Source: Candidatus Omnitrophota bacterium (GTDB taxonomy: Bacteria; Omnitrophota; Omnitrophia; Omnitrophales; Aquincolibacteriaceae). Taken from it: DNA of 55,307 nt. Positions 34,105 through 42,224 of this stretch are shown one piece after another (the stretch's first letter is position 1; each line of letters starts with the position of its first letter). The translations under genes were made by a program, and so were the position numbers. The stretch lies in NCBI GenBank assembly GCA_016196565.1, contig JACPXK010000026.1, positions 1 through 55,307 of the forward strand, in the 5' to 3' direction. The notes under the pieces are model-generated. The model did not search any database and was not told the DNA's origin. It was given only the letters and a program-made list of their open reading frames with translations.

Positions 34105-35085
34105 CTAACCGCCCACATGGGACATTTGAAAATCTTGATGACGGACGTTTGTATCATTCAAAAAATGCTGTTCTGGGCGCACGTACACGGCGTCCTCAAT
34201 TCTTTTTTTAATTTCACCCCGGGAAATTCCGGCACGTATTAAATCTTTTAAATTCAAATCCTCCTTGCCGTGAAGGCAGGATTTCATGGCGCCATTGGCT
34301 TTCAGGCGCACCCGGTTACAACGCATGCAAAAAAAACAGGAAATAGGGCTGATGAGCCCGACGCGCGACGAGGTGCCTTTGATTTGAAACACTTGAGCCG
34401 GCGAAGAAAAATAAGCGTCTACGGGAATTAATTCATATTCGGTTTCGATTAAAGCCTTGGCTTCCTGAGTGCTGAAAAATTGCTCTTTGGGGTCAAGGGC
34501 GACATTTTCATGAGTGGTCATTAGCTCAATAAAACGGACTTCAATGGATTTGGAAATCGCAAAGCGGACAAGGTCCAAAATTTCATCCGTATTGAATCCC
34601 TTCATCAGAACCGCATTGATTTTGACCGGCCGAATGCCGCTTTCAAGCGCCGCGTCGATCCCTTCCAAGACGTGAGACAGGCGGTCCATTTTAGCAATTT
34701 TCAAAAACCGGTCGCGCCGGAGCGTGTCCAAACTGATATTGACCCGGTCGAGCCCCGCCGCGCGCAAACCTTTGACTTGTTCTTTCAGAAATACGCCGTT
34801 AGTAGAAAGCGCGATTTCCGAAATGCCCGGAACTTGGCGTATTCTTCCAATAAGCTGATCGAGATTTTTCCGGATTAAAGGCTCGCCGCCGGTGATTCTT
34901 ACTTTTTTTACGCCGGGCTCGGCAAAAATTCCGGTGAGGTATACAATTTCATCGTAAGACAAAAGTTCATCCCAGGATTCAAACCCCGCTCCGCCGGAAG
35001 GCATGCAATAAAGGCATCTTAAATTGCAGCGGTCCACCACGGAAATTCGAAGATAATTAAGCTCTCGTCCTAGCTGGTCTTTCAT
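34105..35085 (-). CDS. moaA: GTP 3',8-cyclase MoaA
   Basis: Radical-SAM enzyme that converts GTP to 3',8-cyclo-GTP, first step of Moco synthesis. 326 residues. The N-terminal cluster CNLRCLYC (Cys 20, 24, 27) binds SAM; GGEPLIRKNLDQL lies near 70. The C-terminal cluster is CFFCMRCNRVRL followed by CL, and the protein ends VGG, the C-terminal Gly-Gly tail known to matter in MoaA. The frame is open to 35106, but the ATG at 35085 is chosen because it overlaps the pyk stop as ATGA, implying coupling. Confidence 0.96.
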   Translation of the reverse strand: MKDQLGRELNYLRISVVDRCNLRCLYCMPSGGAGFESWDELLSYDEIVYLTGIFAEPGVKKVRITGGEPLIRKNLDQLIGRIRQVPGISEIALSTNGVFLKEQVKGLRAAGLDRVNISLDTLRRDRFLKIAKMDRLSHVLEGIDAALESGIRPVKINAVLMKGFNTDEILDLVRFAISKSIEVRFIELMTTHENVALDPKEQFFSTQEAKALIETEYELIPVDAYFSSPAQVFQIKGTSSRVGLISPISCFFCMRCNRVRLKANGAMKSCLHGKEDLNLKDLIRAGISRGEIKKRIEDAVYVRPEQHFLNDTNVRHQDFQMSHVGG

Positions 35086-36545
35086 AAACGTTTTTTCCCT
35101 ATCCAATGAATGAGGACCATATAATTGGCCTCGTCGAAAGCGCGCGCGCCGGAAACCACCACAACAGGGTCTCCCCGCTTCAAAAGTTTCGCGCGTATGA
35201 TTTCCTGCTCGCCGCGGAGTAACATTTCGTCCGTGCTGTTGTAATTGTCAATTTTGATGGGAATAATGCCGTGAAAAAGCGCCAGCCTCCGGCTGACTTC
35301 CAGCGAAGGCGTAAAGGCCAGAATAGGAAGACGGCGTTCGAATTTGGAAGCCAAAATGGCGGTTTTACCGCTGCGCGTAAAGGCGACAATGGCTTTGGCG
35401 TCAAGGTCCGCGGCCGCGCTCTGTGCCGCATGGGTAATGGCGCAAATCGGATGATCTTTCCGGCACAAAACCTTGCGGGAATAATGATTTTCAACCGCGC
35501 GGTGTTTTTCGGCTTCGATAATGACATCCGACATCATACGCACGGTTTCCACGGGATATTTTCCGATCGACGTTTCGCCGGAAAGCATCACGGCGTCCGT
35601 GCCGTCCAAAACCGCATTGGCCACGTCCGAAACCTCGGCACGCGTGGGCCGGGAATGTTCGATCATGGATTCGAGCATTTGCGTGGCCGTAATCACGCAA
35701 ATATTTTTCTCATTCGCTTCTTCAATCAACTTTTTTTGAATCACAGGGACCTTTTGAACGCCGAGCTCAATGCCAAGATCGCCGCGCGCCACCATAATTC
35801 CCTCAGAAACAGGAATAATGGAATCAATGCCTTCCACCGCGCGGGGTTTTTCAATTTTCGCAATCACGGGAATGGATTTGCCCAGGCGTTTCAACTGCCT
35901 TTTCAAAGTCAAAACATCTTGCTCATTGCGCACAAAAGAAAGTGCGATGTAATCCACATCGGCTTTGGCCGCAATACGCAGGATTTCACGATCCTTTTTT
36001 GACAAAGCAGGGAGCGTCATCGGCGCCTGAGGAAGATTAATCCCCTTATTTTCGCCCAAAAGATCGCCATCAATGACCGTGCAGCGGACATGATTTTTTT
36101 CCACTGAAACCACGCGCAAATCAATCAAGCCGTTATCAATAAGAATAGGATCGCCCTTTTTCACCATGCTGGAAAAGCGCGGCGTCGAAGTGCGGATGCA
36201 GTAATGGCCGTTTCGAAAAACTTTCGGCGGCTTGCCGGAACAAATGGTCACGCTCTGGCCTTTTTTGAGAAGAATGGATTCCCCTTGCGGCAAAGTTCCC
36301 GTGCGGACGCGCGGGCCCTGCAAATCCACCAAAACCGGCACGTGTTTTCCGAGGCCTTTCGAAGCCGCACGAATATGTTTAATCCACTGGCGCAAACCTT
36401 CCGGCGTGGTATGGGAGGTATTGATTCTCAAAACATCTACGCCTTCATTCAAAAGCGCCTTCAAAATTTTAGGCGGTTCGCAGGCAGGCCCTACGGTCGC
36501 GACAATTTTTGTACGGCGCGGTGAAGTTTTATCCGGCATATTCAT
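35082..36545 (-). CDS. pyk: Pyruvate kinase
   Basis: Converts phosphoenolpyruvate and ADP to pyruvate and ATP. 487 residues. TKIVATVGPA (about 12-21), LRINTSH (about 38-44), PVIAKIEKPRAVEGID (catalytic Lys and Glu, about 223-238), GIMVARGDLGIELG (about 246-259) and VITATQMLESMI (about 281-292) are conserved. The family usually has RxNFSHG; here it is RINTSHT. Its start overlaps the upstream ATPase stop as ATGA, and its own stop overlaps moaA as ATGA. A glycolytic gene is thus translationally tied between nitrate import and Moco synthesis, which is unusual. Confidence 0.96.
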   Translation of the reverse strand: MNMPDKTSPRRTKIVATVGPACEPPKILKALLNEGVDVLRINTSHTTPEGLRQWIKHIRAASKGLGKHVPVLVDLQGPRVRTGTLPQGESILLKKGQSVTICSGKPPKVFRNGHYCIRTSTPRFSSMVKKGDPILIDNGLIDLRVVSVEKNHVRCTVIDGDLLGENKGINLPQAPMTLPALSKKDREILRIAAKADVDYIALSFVRNEQDVLTLKRQLKRLGKSIPVIAKIEKPRAVEGIDSIIPVSEGIMVARGDLGIELGVQKVPVIQKKLIEEANEKNICVITATQMLESMIEHSRPTRAEVSDVANAVLDGTDAVMLSGETSIGKYPVETVRMMSDVIIEAEKHRAVENHYSRKVLCRKDHPICAITHAAQSAAADLDAKAIVAFTRSGKTAILASKFERRLPILAFTPSLEVSRRLALFHGIIPIKIDNYNSTDEMLLRGEQEIIRAKLLKRGDPVVVVSGARAFDEANYMVLIHWIGKKRL

Positions 36546-37402
36546 GATTTAACCCAAATGGCGTCAAGTACCGGGAAGCCTGGCACTGAGGGGCCTGGCC
36601 CCTTTTGTTTTTGCGGTTGTTTCTTTTCATGCCCATAAAGAAATCCCATCAGAGATCCTCGATAATCGTAATATTTCGGATGTTCCATGACTTCATGCTT
36701 CAGGCGCGGCCGCGGAAAAGAAAGGCTTAGGATTTCTCCCACGCGGGCGCGCGGGCCGGAGGTCATCATCACCACGCGGTCGGAAAGAAAAAGGGCTTCG
36801 TCGACATCATGGGTTACCATCACCGCCGTGATTTTTTCGCTGTGCCAAATTTCCAAAAGGGCCTGTTGAAGTTCGGCGCGCGTGAGCGAATCCAGCATGC
36901 CGAAGGGTTCATCCAGAAGAAGAAGTTTCGGTTTTAAGGCGAAGGCCCTCGCAATGCCCACCCTTTGCTTCATGCCGTTGGAGAGTTCCCGGGCCTTTTT
37001 ATCCAAGGCCTTTCGGAGCCCGACTTTATTCAAATAATATTTGCAAATATCCCGGCGCTGATCTTTGGTGGCATGAGGATAAACTTGATTGACACCCAAA
37101 AGGACATTCTCGAAGGCCGTAAGCCAGGGCAGTAAACTCGGGGATTGAAAAACAACGGCCCGGTCCGGCCCCGGTTCGGTGATCAGTTGATTGTCGAGAA
37201 AAATACCGCCGATCACCACATCGATGAGTCCTGCCGCCATCATAAGCGCCGTGGATTTGCCGCAGCCAGAATGGCCGATAATGGAAACAAATTCCCCTTT
37301 TTCGATACCAAGCTCAAACCCCTCAATGACGGGATGATCGATTCCCCCATTGACATAGGATTTGGAAATTCCGCTGAAATGAAGATAAGGCTTTTCACTC
37401 AT
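36542..37402 (-). CDS. nrtD: Nitrate/nitrite ABC importer ATPase (NrtD-like)
   Basis: ATP-hydrolysing subunit of the nitrate/bicarbonate/taurine-type importer family, 286 residues. Walker A GHSGCGKS (about 43-50), Q-loop VVFQSPSLLPWLTA, signature LSNGMKQRVGIARAF (about 139-153) and Walker B LLLLDEPFGMLD (about 159-170). The signature is LSNGM, as is common in NrtD/SsuB. The last 20 or so residues (QKQKGPGPSVPGFPV...) are encoded by the REP-like element 36578-36607 and are not family sequence. It overlaps nrtC by 4 bases and pyk by 4 bases. Confidence 0.92.
   Translation of the reverse strand: MSEKPYLHFSGISKSYVNGGIDHPVIEGFELGIEKGEFVSIIGHSGCGKSTALMMAAGLIDVVIGGIFLDNQLITEPGPDRAVVFQSPSLLPWLTAFENVLLGVNQVYPHATKDQRRDICKYYLNKVGLRKALDKKARELSNGMKQRVGIARAFALKPKLLLLDEPFGMLDSLTRAELQQALLEIWHSEKITAVMVTHDVDEALFLSDRVVMMTSGPRARVGEILSLSFPRPRLKHEVMEHPKYYDYRGSLMGFLYGHEKKQPQKQKGPGPSVPGFPVLDAIWVKS
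36578..36607 (+). repeat. REP-like element d in the nrtD 3' end
   Basis: 30-base unit differing from 21671-21700 at 2 positions (GCCTGGCACT, GAGGG, GCCTGGCCCCTTTTG). It is read in frame as part of the NrtD tail (residues about 266-275). Confidence 0.85.
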
Positions 37403-38250
37403 AAACTTTCCCGCGACACCATGGGTTTTAAATCCGGCAAAATAATTTCTTCCAAAGATTTTTCAAGCTGCCGGAGTGATTGAAGATCCACAAAGTATTT
37501 GGTGATTTCATTGCGCAAATGCCGGTAATCGTAATCCGTGTTAAAATTTTCTTTGTCGCGCGGACGGGAGAGCGGAATTTTAAAGGCACTGCCCAGCGTG
37601 GCCCCTTCAATTCCCGGCTCTAACGGAATGATGCGGTCCGCCAGCAAAATGGCCTCGTCAATATCATTGGTAATGAGCACGACCGTTTTACGATCCGCGC
37701 TCCAGATTTTTTCAATTTCGATTTGAAGGCTTCCGCGCGTCAAGGCATCGAGAGCGCTTAACGGTTCGTCCAAGAGAAGAATTTCGGGATTCATGGCAAG
37801 CGTACGCGCCACGGATACGCGCTGGCGCATGCCTCCCGAAAGCTCCGCCGGTTTTTTATGGACCGCAGGAGTCAAATTCACCATTTCGATATATTTTTCG
37901 ATATGAGCCTTTCTTTTTTCCGGCGTCCAATCCGGGAAAAGGGTGTCGACCGCCAAAGCCACATTGCCGTAAACGCTGAGCCATGGAAGAAGGGCGTAAT
38001 TTTGAAAAACCACGCCGCGGTCCGGCCCCGGCTTTTCAATCCGTTTTCCTTTTAATAAAATTTCCCCTTGGTCGGGGGCGAGCAACCCGGCAATGAGTGA
38101 AATCAAAGTGGATTTACCGGTTCCGGAAAACCCCAGAATGACCACAAACTCCCCTTCTTCCACGGAAAGATTGATTTGGCGGAGCACAGGAATATGTTCT
38201 TTGCCTTCTCCAAAACCTTTGCTTACATTTTTTAATTCAAGAAAAGGCAT
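37399..38250 (-). CDS. nrtC: Nitrate/nitrite ABC importer ATPase (NrtC-like, single domain)
   Basis: Second ATPase of the importer, 283 residues from ATG 38250, which has AAGGAT 4 bases upstream; the frame is open to 38292 but that would overlap nrtB. Walker A GFSGTGKS (about 42-49), Q-loop VVFQNYALLPWLSV, signature LSGGMRQRVSVARTLA (about 135-150), Walker B ILLLDEPLSALDALT (about 155-169). Cyanobacterial NrtC carries a fused NrtA-like domain at the C-terminus; here only about 80 residues follow the ATPase core, so the domain is absent. It overlaps nrtD by 4 bases. Confidence 0.93.
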   Translation of the reverse strand: MPFLELKNVSKGFGEGKEHIPVLRQINLSVEEGEFVVILGFSGTGKSTLISLIAGLLAPDQGEILLKGKRIEKPGPDRGVVFQNYALLPWLSVYGNVALAVDTLFPDWTPEKRKAHIEKYIEMVNLTPAVHKKPAELSGGMRQRVSVARTLAMNPEILLLDEPLSALDALTRGSLQIEIEKIWSADRKTVVLITNDIDEAILLADRIIPLEPGIEGATLGSAFKIPLSRPRDKENFNTDYDYRHLRNEITKYFVDLQSLRQLEKSLEEIILPDLKPMVSRESL

Positions 38251-38258
38251 ATTTATCC

Positions 38259-39209
38259 TTAAGACACCGTCGCCTGGCCGAAGCTCACCCATTTATTGAG
38301 AGTCACCATCACGCGGTCTAAAAAGAAACCGATAATCCCGATGGTAAACACCGCTACCATAATTCGTGCCAAAGATTGGCTGCTGCCATTTTGAAATTCA
38401 TCCCAAACGAATTTTCCGAGCCCCGGATTTTGTGAAAGGAGTTCGGCGGCAATGAGTACCATCCATCCCACTCCGAGGGAAATTCTGAGGCCGGTGAAAA
38501 TGTAAGGCAGCGCGGCCGGCAAAACGATTTTGAAAATCTTGGTTGAAAATTTCAGTTTCAAAACACGCGCGACATTGATGTAATCCTTATCAATGGAAGC
38601 CACTCCGAGCGCCGTATTGATAAGGCTCGGCCAAAGGGAACATAACGCCACCGTGACGGCAGAAATGATAAAGCATTTCTCAAACCACGGATTCTGCGCG
38701 GTGTAGACCGCGCTCACCACCATAGTCACAATGGGAAGCCAGGCGACCGGCGAAACCGGCTTGAAAATCTGAATCAAAGGATTCAAGGCTGTCCGCAAGG
38801 TGCGGCTCAAACCGCATAACACGCCAAGCGGAATGGCAATAATTGAGGCGATAAAAAAACCGGCAAATACCGTGATCAAACTGGTGATGATTTGATCGAG
38901 GAATGTCGGTTTGCCGGAATACTTGCGCGTTTTGACTTCCTCGCCCGGGTTTTCTTCGAGTTTTTTGGCCACGCGCTCTTTTTCGCGCACGTAAAATGCC
39001 TTTTCTTTGGCTTTTTCCTGCCGAAATTCGTGGATCAAACTTTGAACTTGTTCGCCCACTTCCACAGGCCCGGGCACTTTGCCCAAACTGGTTTTGATTT
39101 GAGGGGCCGTGACGGCCCATGCCAAAAGAAAAAGCAAACAAGTCACGGCCGGAATCCCGATATTTTTGAGGCCGGGAGATTTCACCGCATTCATAATTTT
39201 TTCCGTCAT
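38259..39209 (-). CDS. nrtB: Nitrate/nitrite ABC importer permease
   Basis: Inner-membrane channel subunit of the NrtABCD importer, 316 residues and about six TM helices. The conserved EAA-type loop is in [44 protein letters not shown] (about 200-245), typical of the CmpB/NrtB/SsuC family. Between TM1 and TM2 lies a highly charged helical insert (about 50-100, many K and E) found in longer NrtB proteins. It sits 8 bases after nrtA. Confidence 0.93.
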   Translation of the reverse strand: MTEKIMNAVKSPGLKNIGIPAVTCLLFLLAWAVTAPQIKTSLGKVPGPVEVGEQVQSLIHEFRQEKAKEKAFYVREKERVAKKLEENPGEEVKTRKYSGKPTFLDQIITSLITVFAGFFIASIIAIPLGVLCGLSRTLRTALNPLIQIFKPVSPVAWLPIVTMVVSAVYTAQNPWFEKCFIISAVTVALCSLWPSLINTALGVASIDKDYINVARVLKLKFSTKIFKIVLPAALPYIFTGLRISLGVGWMVLIAAELLSQNPGLGKFVWDEFQNGSSQSLARIMVAVFTIGIIGFFLDRVMVTLNKWVSFGQATVS

Positions 39210-39217
39210 ACCATCTC

Positions 39218-40543
39218 CTAATCCTTGATTCCGATTTTAAATTGACGCAGATACTCGTTCGGCTGTTTACTGTCAAAAGCAATGCCGTCGATAAAATCCT
39301 CAGCGGGGTATTCTTTGAAACCCTCAGTCTGCGGAATTTCCGCCTCGGTCAATTTCCCCTCTTTAACAAGTTCCTGCGCGGCCGCAAGCCAGACATCCGG
39401 CAAATAAACTTTTTTGGCGGTTTCCAGATACCAACCATCAGGTTTGGCCTCGAGGATTTGCCCCCAACGGCGCATCTGCGTCAAATACCAAATTGCGTCG
39501 CTGTAAAAGGGATAAGTTGCGTGATAGCGGAAAAAGACATTAAAATCCGGAAGCGAGCGTTCGTCGCCTTTTTCATATTCGAAAGTTCCGGTCATGCTGT
39601 TGACAATCACTTCCGCGTCAGCTCCTACATATTGCGGTTGGGAAAGAATCCTGCTTGCTTCATTTCGATGCTTCCAATCTTCATCAAGCCATTTTCCGGC
39701 GCGAATCAGCGCCTTGACCACAGCGATATGGGTATTGGGATATTTGTCCGCCCATTCTTTGGTCACACCGAAAACTTTTTCGGGATTGTTCTTCCAAATT
39801 TCATAATCGGTAATTACGGGAGCGCCGATACCTTTAAAAACCGCCTGCTGATTCCAGGGTTCGCCCACACAATAACCGGCAATGGTGCCTGCTTCCAAAG
39901 TTGCCGGCATTTGCGGCGGCGGCGTCACGGAAATCAAAACATCCGCGTCTTGAGTGCCTGTCGTGTCGCCCGCCGTGTAATAACCGGGACGGATTCCGCC
40001 TGCCGCCAGCCAATAACGAAGTTCGTAATTATGAGTGGAAACCGGAAAAACCATGGCCATGTTGAAAGGTTTCCCTTCATTTTTATAACTTTCGATCACG
40101 GGCTTTAACACGTCGGCTTTGATGGGATGAACAGGCTTGCCATCTTCCATCGGGACATTTTTTTTCATTTGTTCCCACACATCATTGGAAAAGGTTACGG
40201 CATTGCCATTGAGGTCCATGCTGAAAGCCGTGACAACATCCGCTTTGGTTCCAAAACCTATGGTTGCCCCGATCGGTTGGCCCGCCAGCATGTGAGCTCC
40301 GTCAAGCTCCCCGCTAATGACACGATCAAGAAGCACCTTCCAATTCGCTTGGGCCTGAAGAGTAACGGACAAGCCCTCCTCTTCGAAAAAACCTTTTTCC
40401 TTGGCGATCGCAAGAGGAACCATGTCAGTCAATTTGATAAAACCAAAAGTGAGCTCTTCTTTTTCCGGTTCCGCGGCAAAAGTAAACGCGGACGAAAGAA
40501 TCGAAAAAATCAGTGCGAAAGTAAAAATTTTAAATATTTTCAT
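39218..40543 (-). CDS. nrtA: Nitrate/nitrite ABC importer substrate-binding protein
   Basis: Periplasmic binding protein, 441 residues, of the CmpA/NrtA family. Signal peptide at 1-23 ([22 protein letters not shown], cut before AEPEK). No lipobox Cys was seen, so it is probably free in the periplasm. [28 protein letters not shown] (about 31-58) is the family's N-terminal pattern, and [17 protein letters not shown] (about 218-234) is the ligand-site segment shared by nitrate- and bicarbonate-binding members. The substrate is inferred as nitrate from the neighbouring nitrate reductase genes. It lies 10 bases after the porin gene. Confidence 0.93.
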   Translation of the reverse strand: MKIFKIFTFALIFSILSSAFTFAAEPEKEELTFGFIKLTDMVPLAIAKEKGFFEEEGLSVTLQAQANWKVLLDRVISGELDGAHMLAGQPIGATIGFGTKADVVTAFSMDLNGNAVTFSNDVWEQMKKNVPMEDGKPVHPIKADVLKPVIESYKNEGKPFNMAMVFPVSTHNYELRYWLAAGGIRPGYYTAGDTTGTQDADVLISVTPPPQMPATLEAGTIAGYCVGEPWNQQAVFKGIGAPVITDYEIWKNNPEKVFGVTKEWADKYPNTHIAVVKALIRAGKWLDEDWKHRNEASRILSQPQYVGADAEVIVNSMTGTFEYEKGDERSLPDFNVFFRYHATYPFYSDAIWYLTQMRRWGQILEAKPDGWYLETAKKVYLPDVWLAAAQELVKEGKLTEAEIPQTEGFKEYPAEDFIDGIAFDSKQPNEYLRQFKIGIKD

Positions 40544-40553
40544 GGTTTTCTCC

Positions 40554-41927
40554 TTAAAAATTCAAAATGGTTTGAACATAAAAAAAGTTGGCGTCGTCAT
40601 GGGCGCCGGTGTCTTTGGCAAAAGGCCCCGCGATAAAAAGCGAATAGCCGCCCATCACACTGAGATGTTCCGTCAGTTTGTAAATCGCCAGCAAATCAAG
40701 CTCCTCGCCCAAATGCGTGTCCGCATTGGCATTCGCGGCCCGAAAAGGTGCCCCGCCCGCGTTAAACCAGGCCGATTCTTTGGCATCGAGCATAAACCAA
40801 TGAAAATCCGCGGAAAACGTAAGCCGTGCGTGAGGCTTTACACTGGCTCCGAGCATGAAATCATTGATATTTTTCAGAGAAATAAAATCAATGAATCCAT
40901 ACTTATTGTGATTGGTAGGAAACAAATTATCGAAGGTGTTGAATTTCCCGTCTGTGGGGTTCCGGTCGCCGGAAGCATGATTGTATTCGCCGTAAATTCT
41001 TGGAGTCCACGGAAGCTTGCCGAAGGTATACCCAAGTTCCTGATGAAAAGCCCACGCTGCGATTTCATCGTGAGAACGGCTGCCAAGCTGGATGGCATAT
41101 TCGGTTCCGTAATCCCAACCTTTTTTCTTTCCCTTAAAACGATTGCCGAAGGTGTACTCTTTGAGCTCTCCCCTTTTGCCGTTTTCTCCCGCAAGAGTCG
41201 GGTCATCGTTGTGACGGATAAAAAGAAAAGTATCCAGCAGTTGATCCATGTGTTTGCGAAAAGGTTTGGTGCTGGCGTAAATGCCGTAAAAATTATCGTT
41301 ATGAGGAGTCGTGTCCCATTTTTCGACTTCGACCCGGACTACGCGCGAGGCAAAAAGATCGAGCATAAATTGCGGGTTAGGATTGTAAACCACCTTCACG
41401 GCATCAAAAACACGGGCAACATTGGACCAATCAAACCCTCCGACAAAACGTTCATCGCCGTAAGATAGAATTTGCCGCCCGATTTTGAGCGTGAGAGGAA
41501 GTTTTTTTGCCGGACTTTTGAGCTCCACAAAAAGCTGCCGCAAATCCGCATAATTGACAAAGCCGTTGGTTTGATTCACATTGCTTTCGGCGAAATTATG
41601 CGCTTCCTGCCCTTCGATGAAGAAATGAAAAGGCGTCGCACCGGAATCCGACAAATAAACCATATCGAAATTCAGCCGGTTGCGAAGCATGTGCATGGCA
41701 TCATCTTCATACGTACGATCATTCAAATTGAAATCGTCCCGGTATTCAAAACGGTAACGCGACTGCCCGCCGATTTTCACCTTCACACGGCTGTCAAAAA
41801 AAAGATGCGACTTGAAGGCTTTATCAAGCGTTCTGTCGAATTCATTCAAAAACTCCGGTTGCGTTGCCGCAATCACTGATTTAGCCCCCAAAATTAAAAT
41901 CAAAAACCCCATCACAATGCGTTTCAT
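40554..41927 (-). CDS. Alginate-export-type outer-membrane porin
   Basis: 457 residues from ATG 41927, chosen because AAAGGAG lies 4 bases upstream; the frame is open to 41969. Signal peptide at 1-20 ([20 protein letters not shown]). The mature part shows alternating-residue beta strands ([49 protein letters not shown]) and ends in Phe (TILNF), the usual outer-membrane barrel end. The pattern is that of the alginate_exp family. Its position just 5' of nrtA suggests it lets nitrate or nitrite through the outer membrane; the substrate is inferred from context. Confidence 0.85.
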   Translation of the reverse strand: MKRIVMGFLILILGAKSVIAATQPEFLNEFDRTLDKAFKSHLFFDSRVKVKIGGQSRYRFEYRDDFNLNDRTYEDDAMHMLRNRLNFDMVYLSDSGATPFHFFIEGQEAHNFAESNVNQTNGFVNYADLRQLFVELKSPAKKLPLTLKIGRQILSYGDERFVGGFDWSNVARVFDAVKVVYNPNPQFMLDLFASRVVRVEVEKWDTTPHNDNFYGIYASTKPFRKHMDQLLDTFLFIRHNDDPTLAGENGKRGELKEYTFGNRFKGKKKGWDYGTEYAIQLGSRSHDEIAAWAFHQELGYTFGKLPWTPRIYGEYNHASGDRNPTDGKFNTFDNLFPTNHNKYGFIDFISLKNINDFMLGASVKPHARLTFSADFHWFMLDAKESAWFNAGGAPFRAANANADTHLGEELDLLAIYKLTEHLSVMGGYSLFIAGPFAKDTGAHDDANFFYVQTILNF

Positions 41928-41941
41928 GTTTCTCCTTTTCC

Positions 41942-42005
41942 GGTAATCTCTCGAGACGCCTCGTCGCATCGAAATTACCTTGAAACATAAACGCCATTGT
42001 TTATG
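41942..42005 (-). promoter_or_regulatory. Two adjacent stem-loops in the porin leader
   Basis: Hairpin 1 (41986-42005): CATAAAC and GTTTATG with a 6-base loop that reads AATGGC on the minus strand, i.e. A at position 1 and G at position 4. Hairpin 2 (41942-41979): GGTAAT/ATTACC with internal stems, ending a few bases before the ribosome-binding site. The first loop satisfies the ANTAR rule, but the second does not, so a regulatory role is only possible. Confidence 0.35.
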
Positions 42006-42018
42006 GGTTGAGTTGCGT

Positions 42019-42136
42019 CGTCATTGCGAGCCCAGCGCCTAAATAACGGGCGAAGCAATCTAGCAAATAGCGAGATTGCGGAGCCTGTCCCGAGTTCGAG
42101 ATTGCTTCGGCCGCCTTCGGCGGCCTCGCAATGACG
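42019..42136. repeat. GTCATTGCGAG-type palindromic repeat
   Basis: Starts CGTCATTGCGAG and ends CTCGCAATGACG, with GCGAAGCAATCT and AGATTGCTTCG inside, making a long imperfect inverted repeat. It fills much of the 297-base gap between nitrate reductase and the porin gene. Two small hairpins at 42180-42195 and 42207-42225 lie between it and the nitrate reductase stop. Confidence 0.85.
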
Positions 42137-42224
42137 GTTATGGTTAAACATACTTCTCCACTTTCACTGCTGCTTGTCCTCGCACTTATGTGCGAAGACT
42201 GTGCTTGGAAATCTTGATGATTTC

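Noticed and set aside
39242..41468. Plus-strand ORFs (up to 355 codons) opposite nrtA and the porin
   Set aside because: Antisense shadows; the minus-strand proteins have signal peptides and family motifs.
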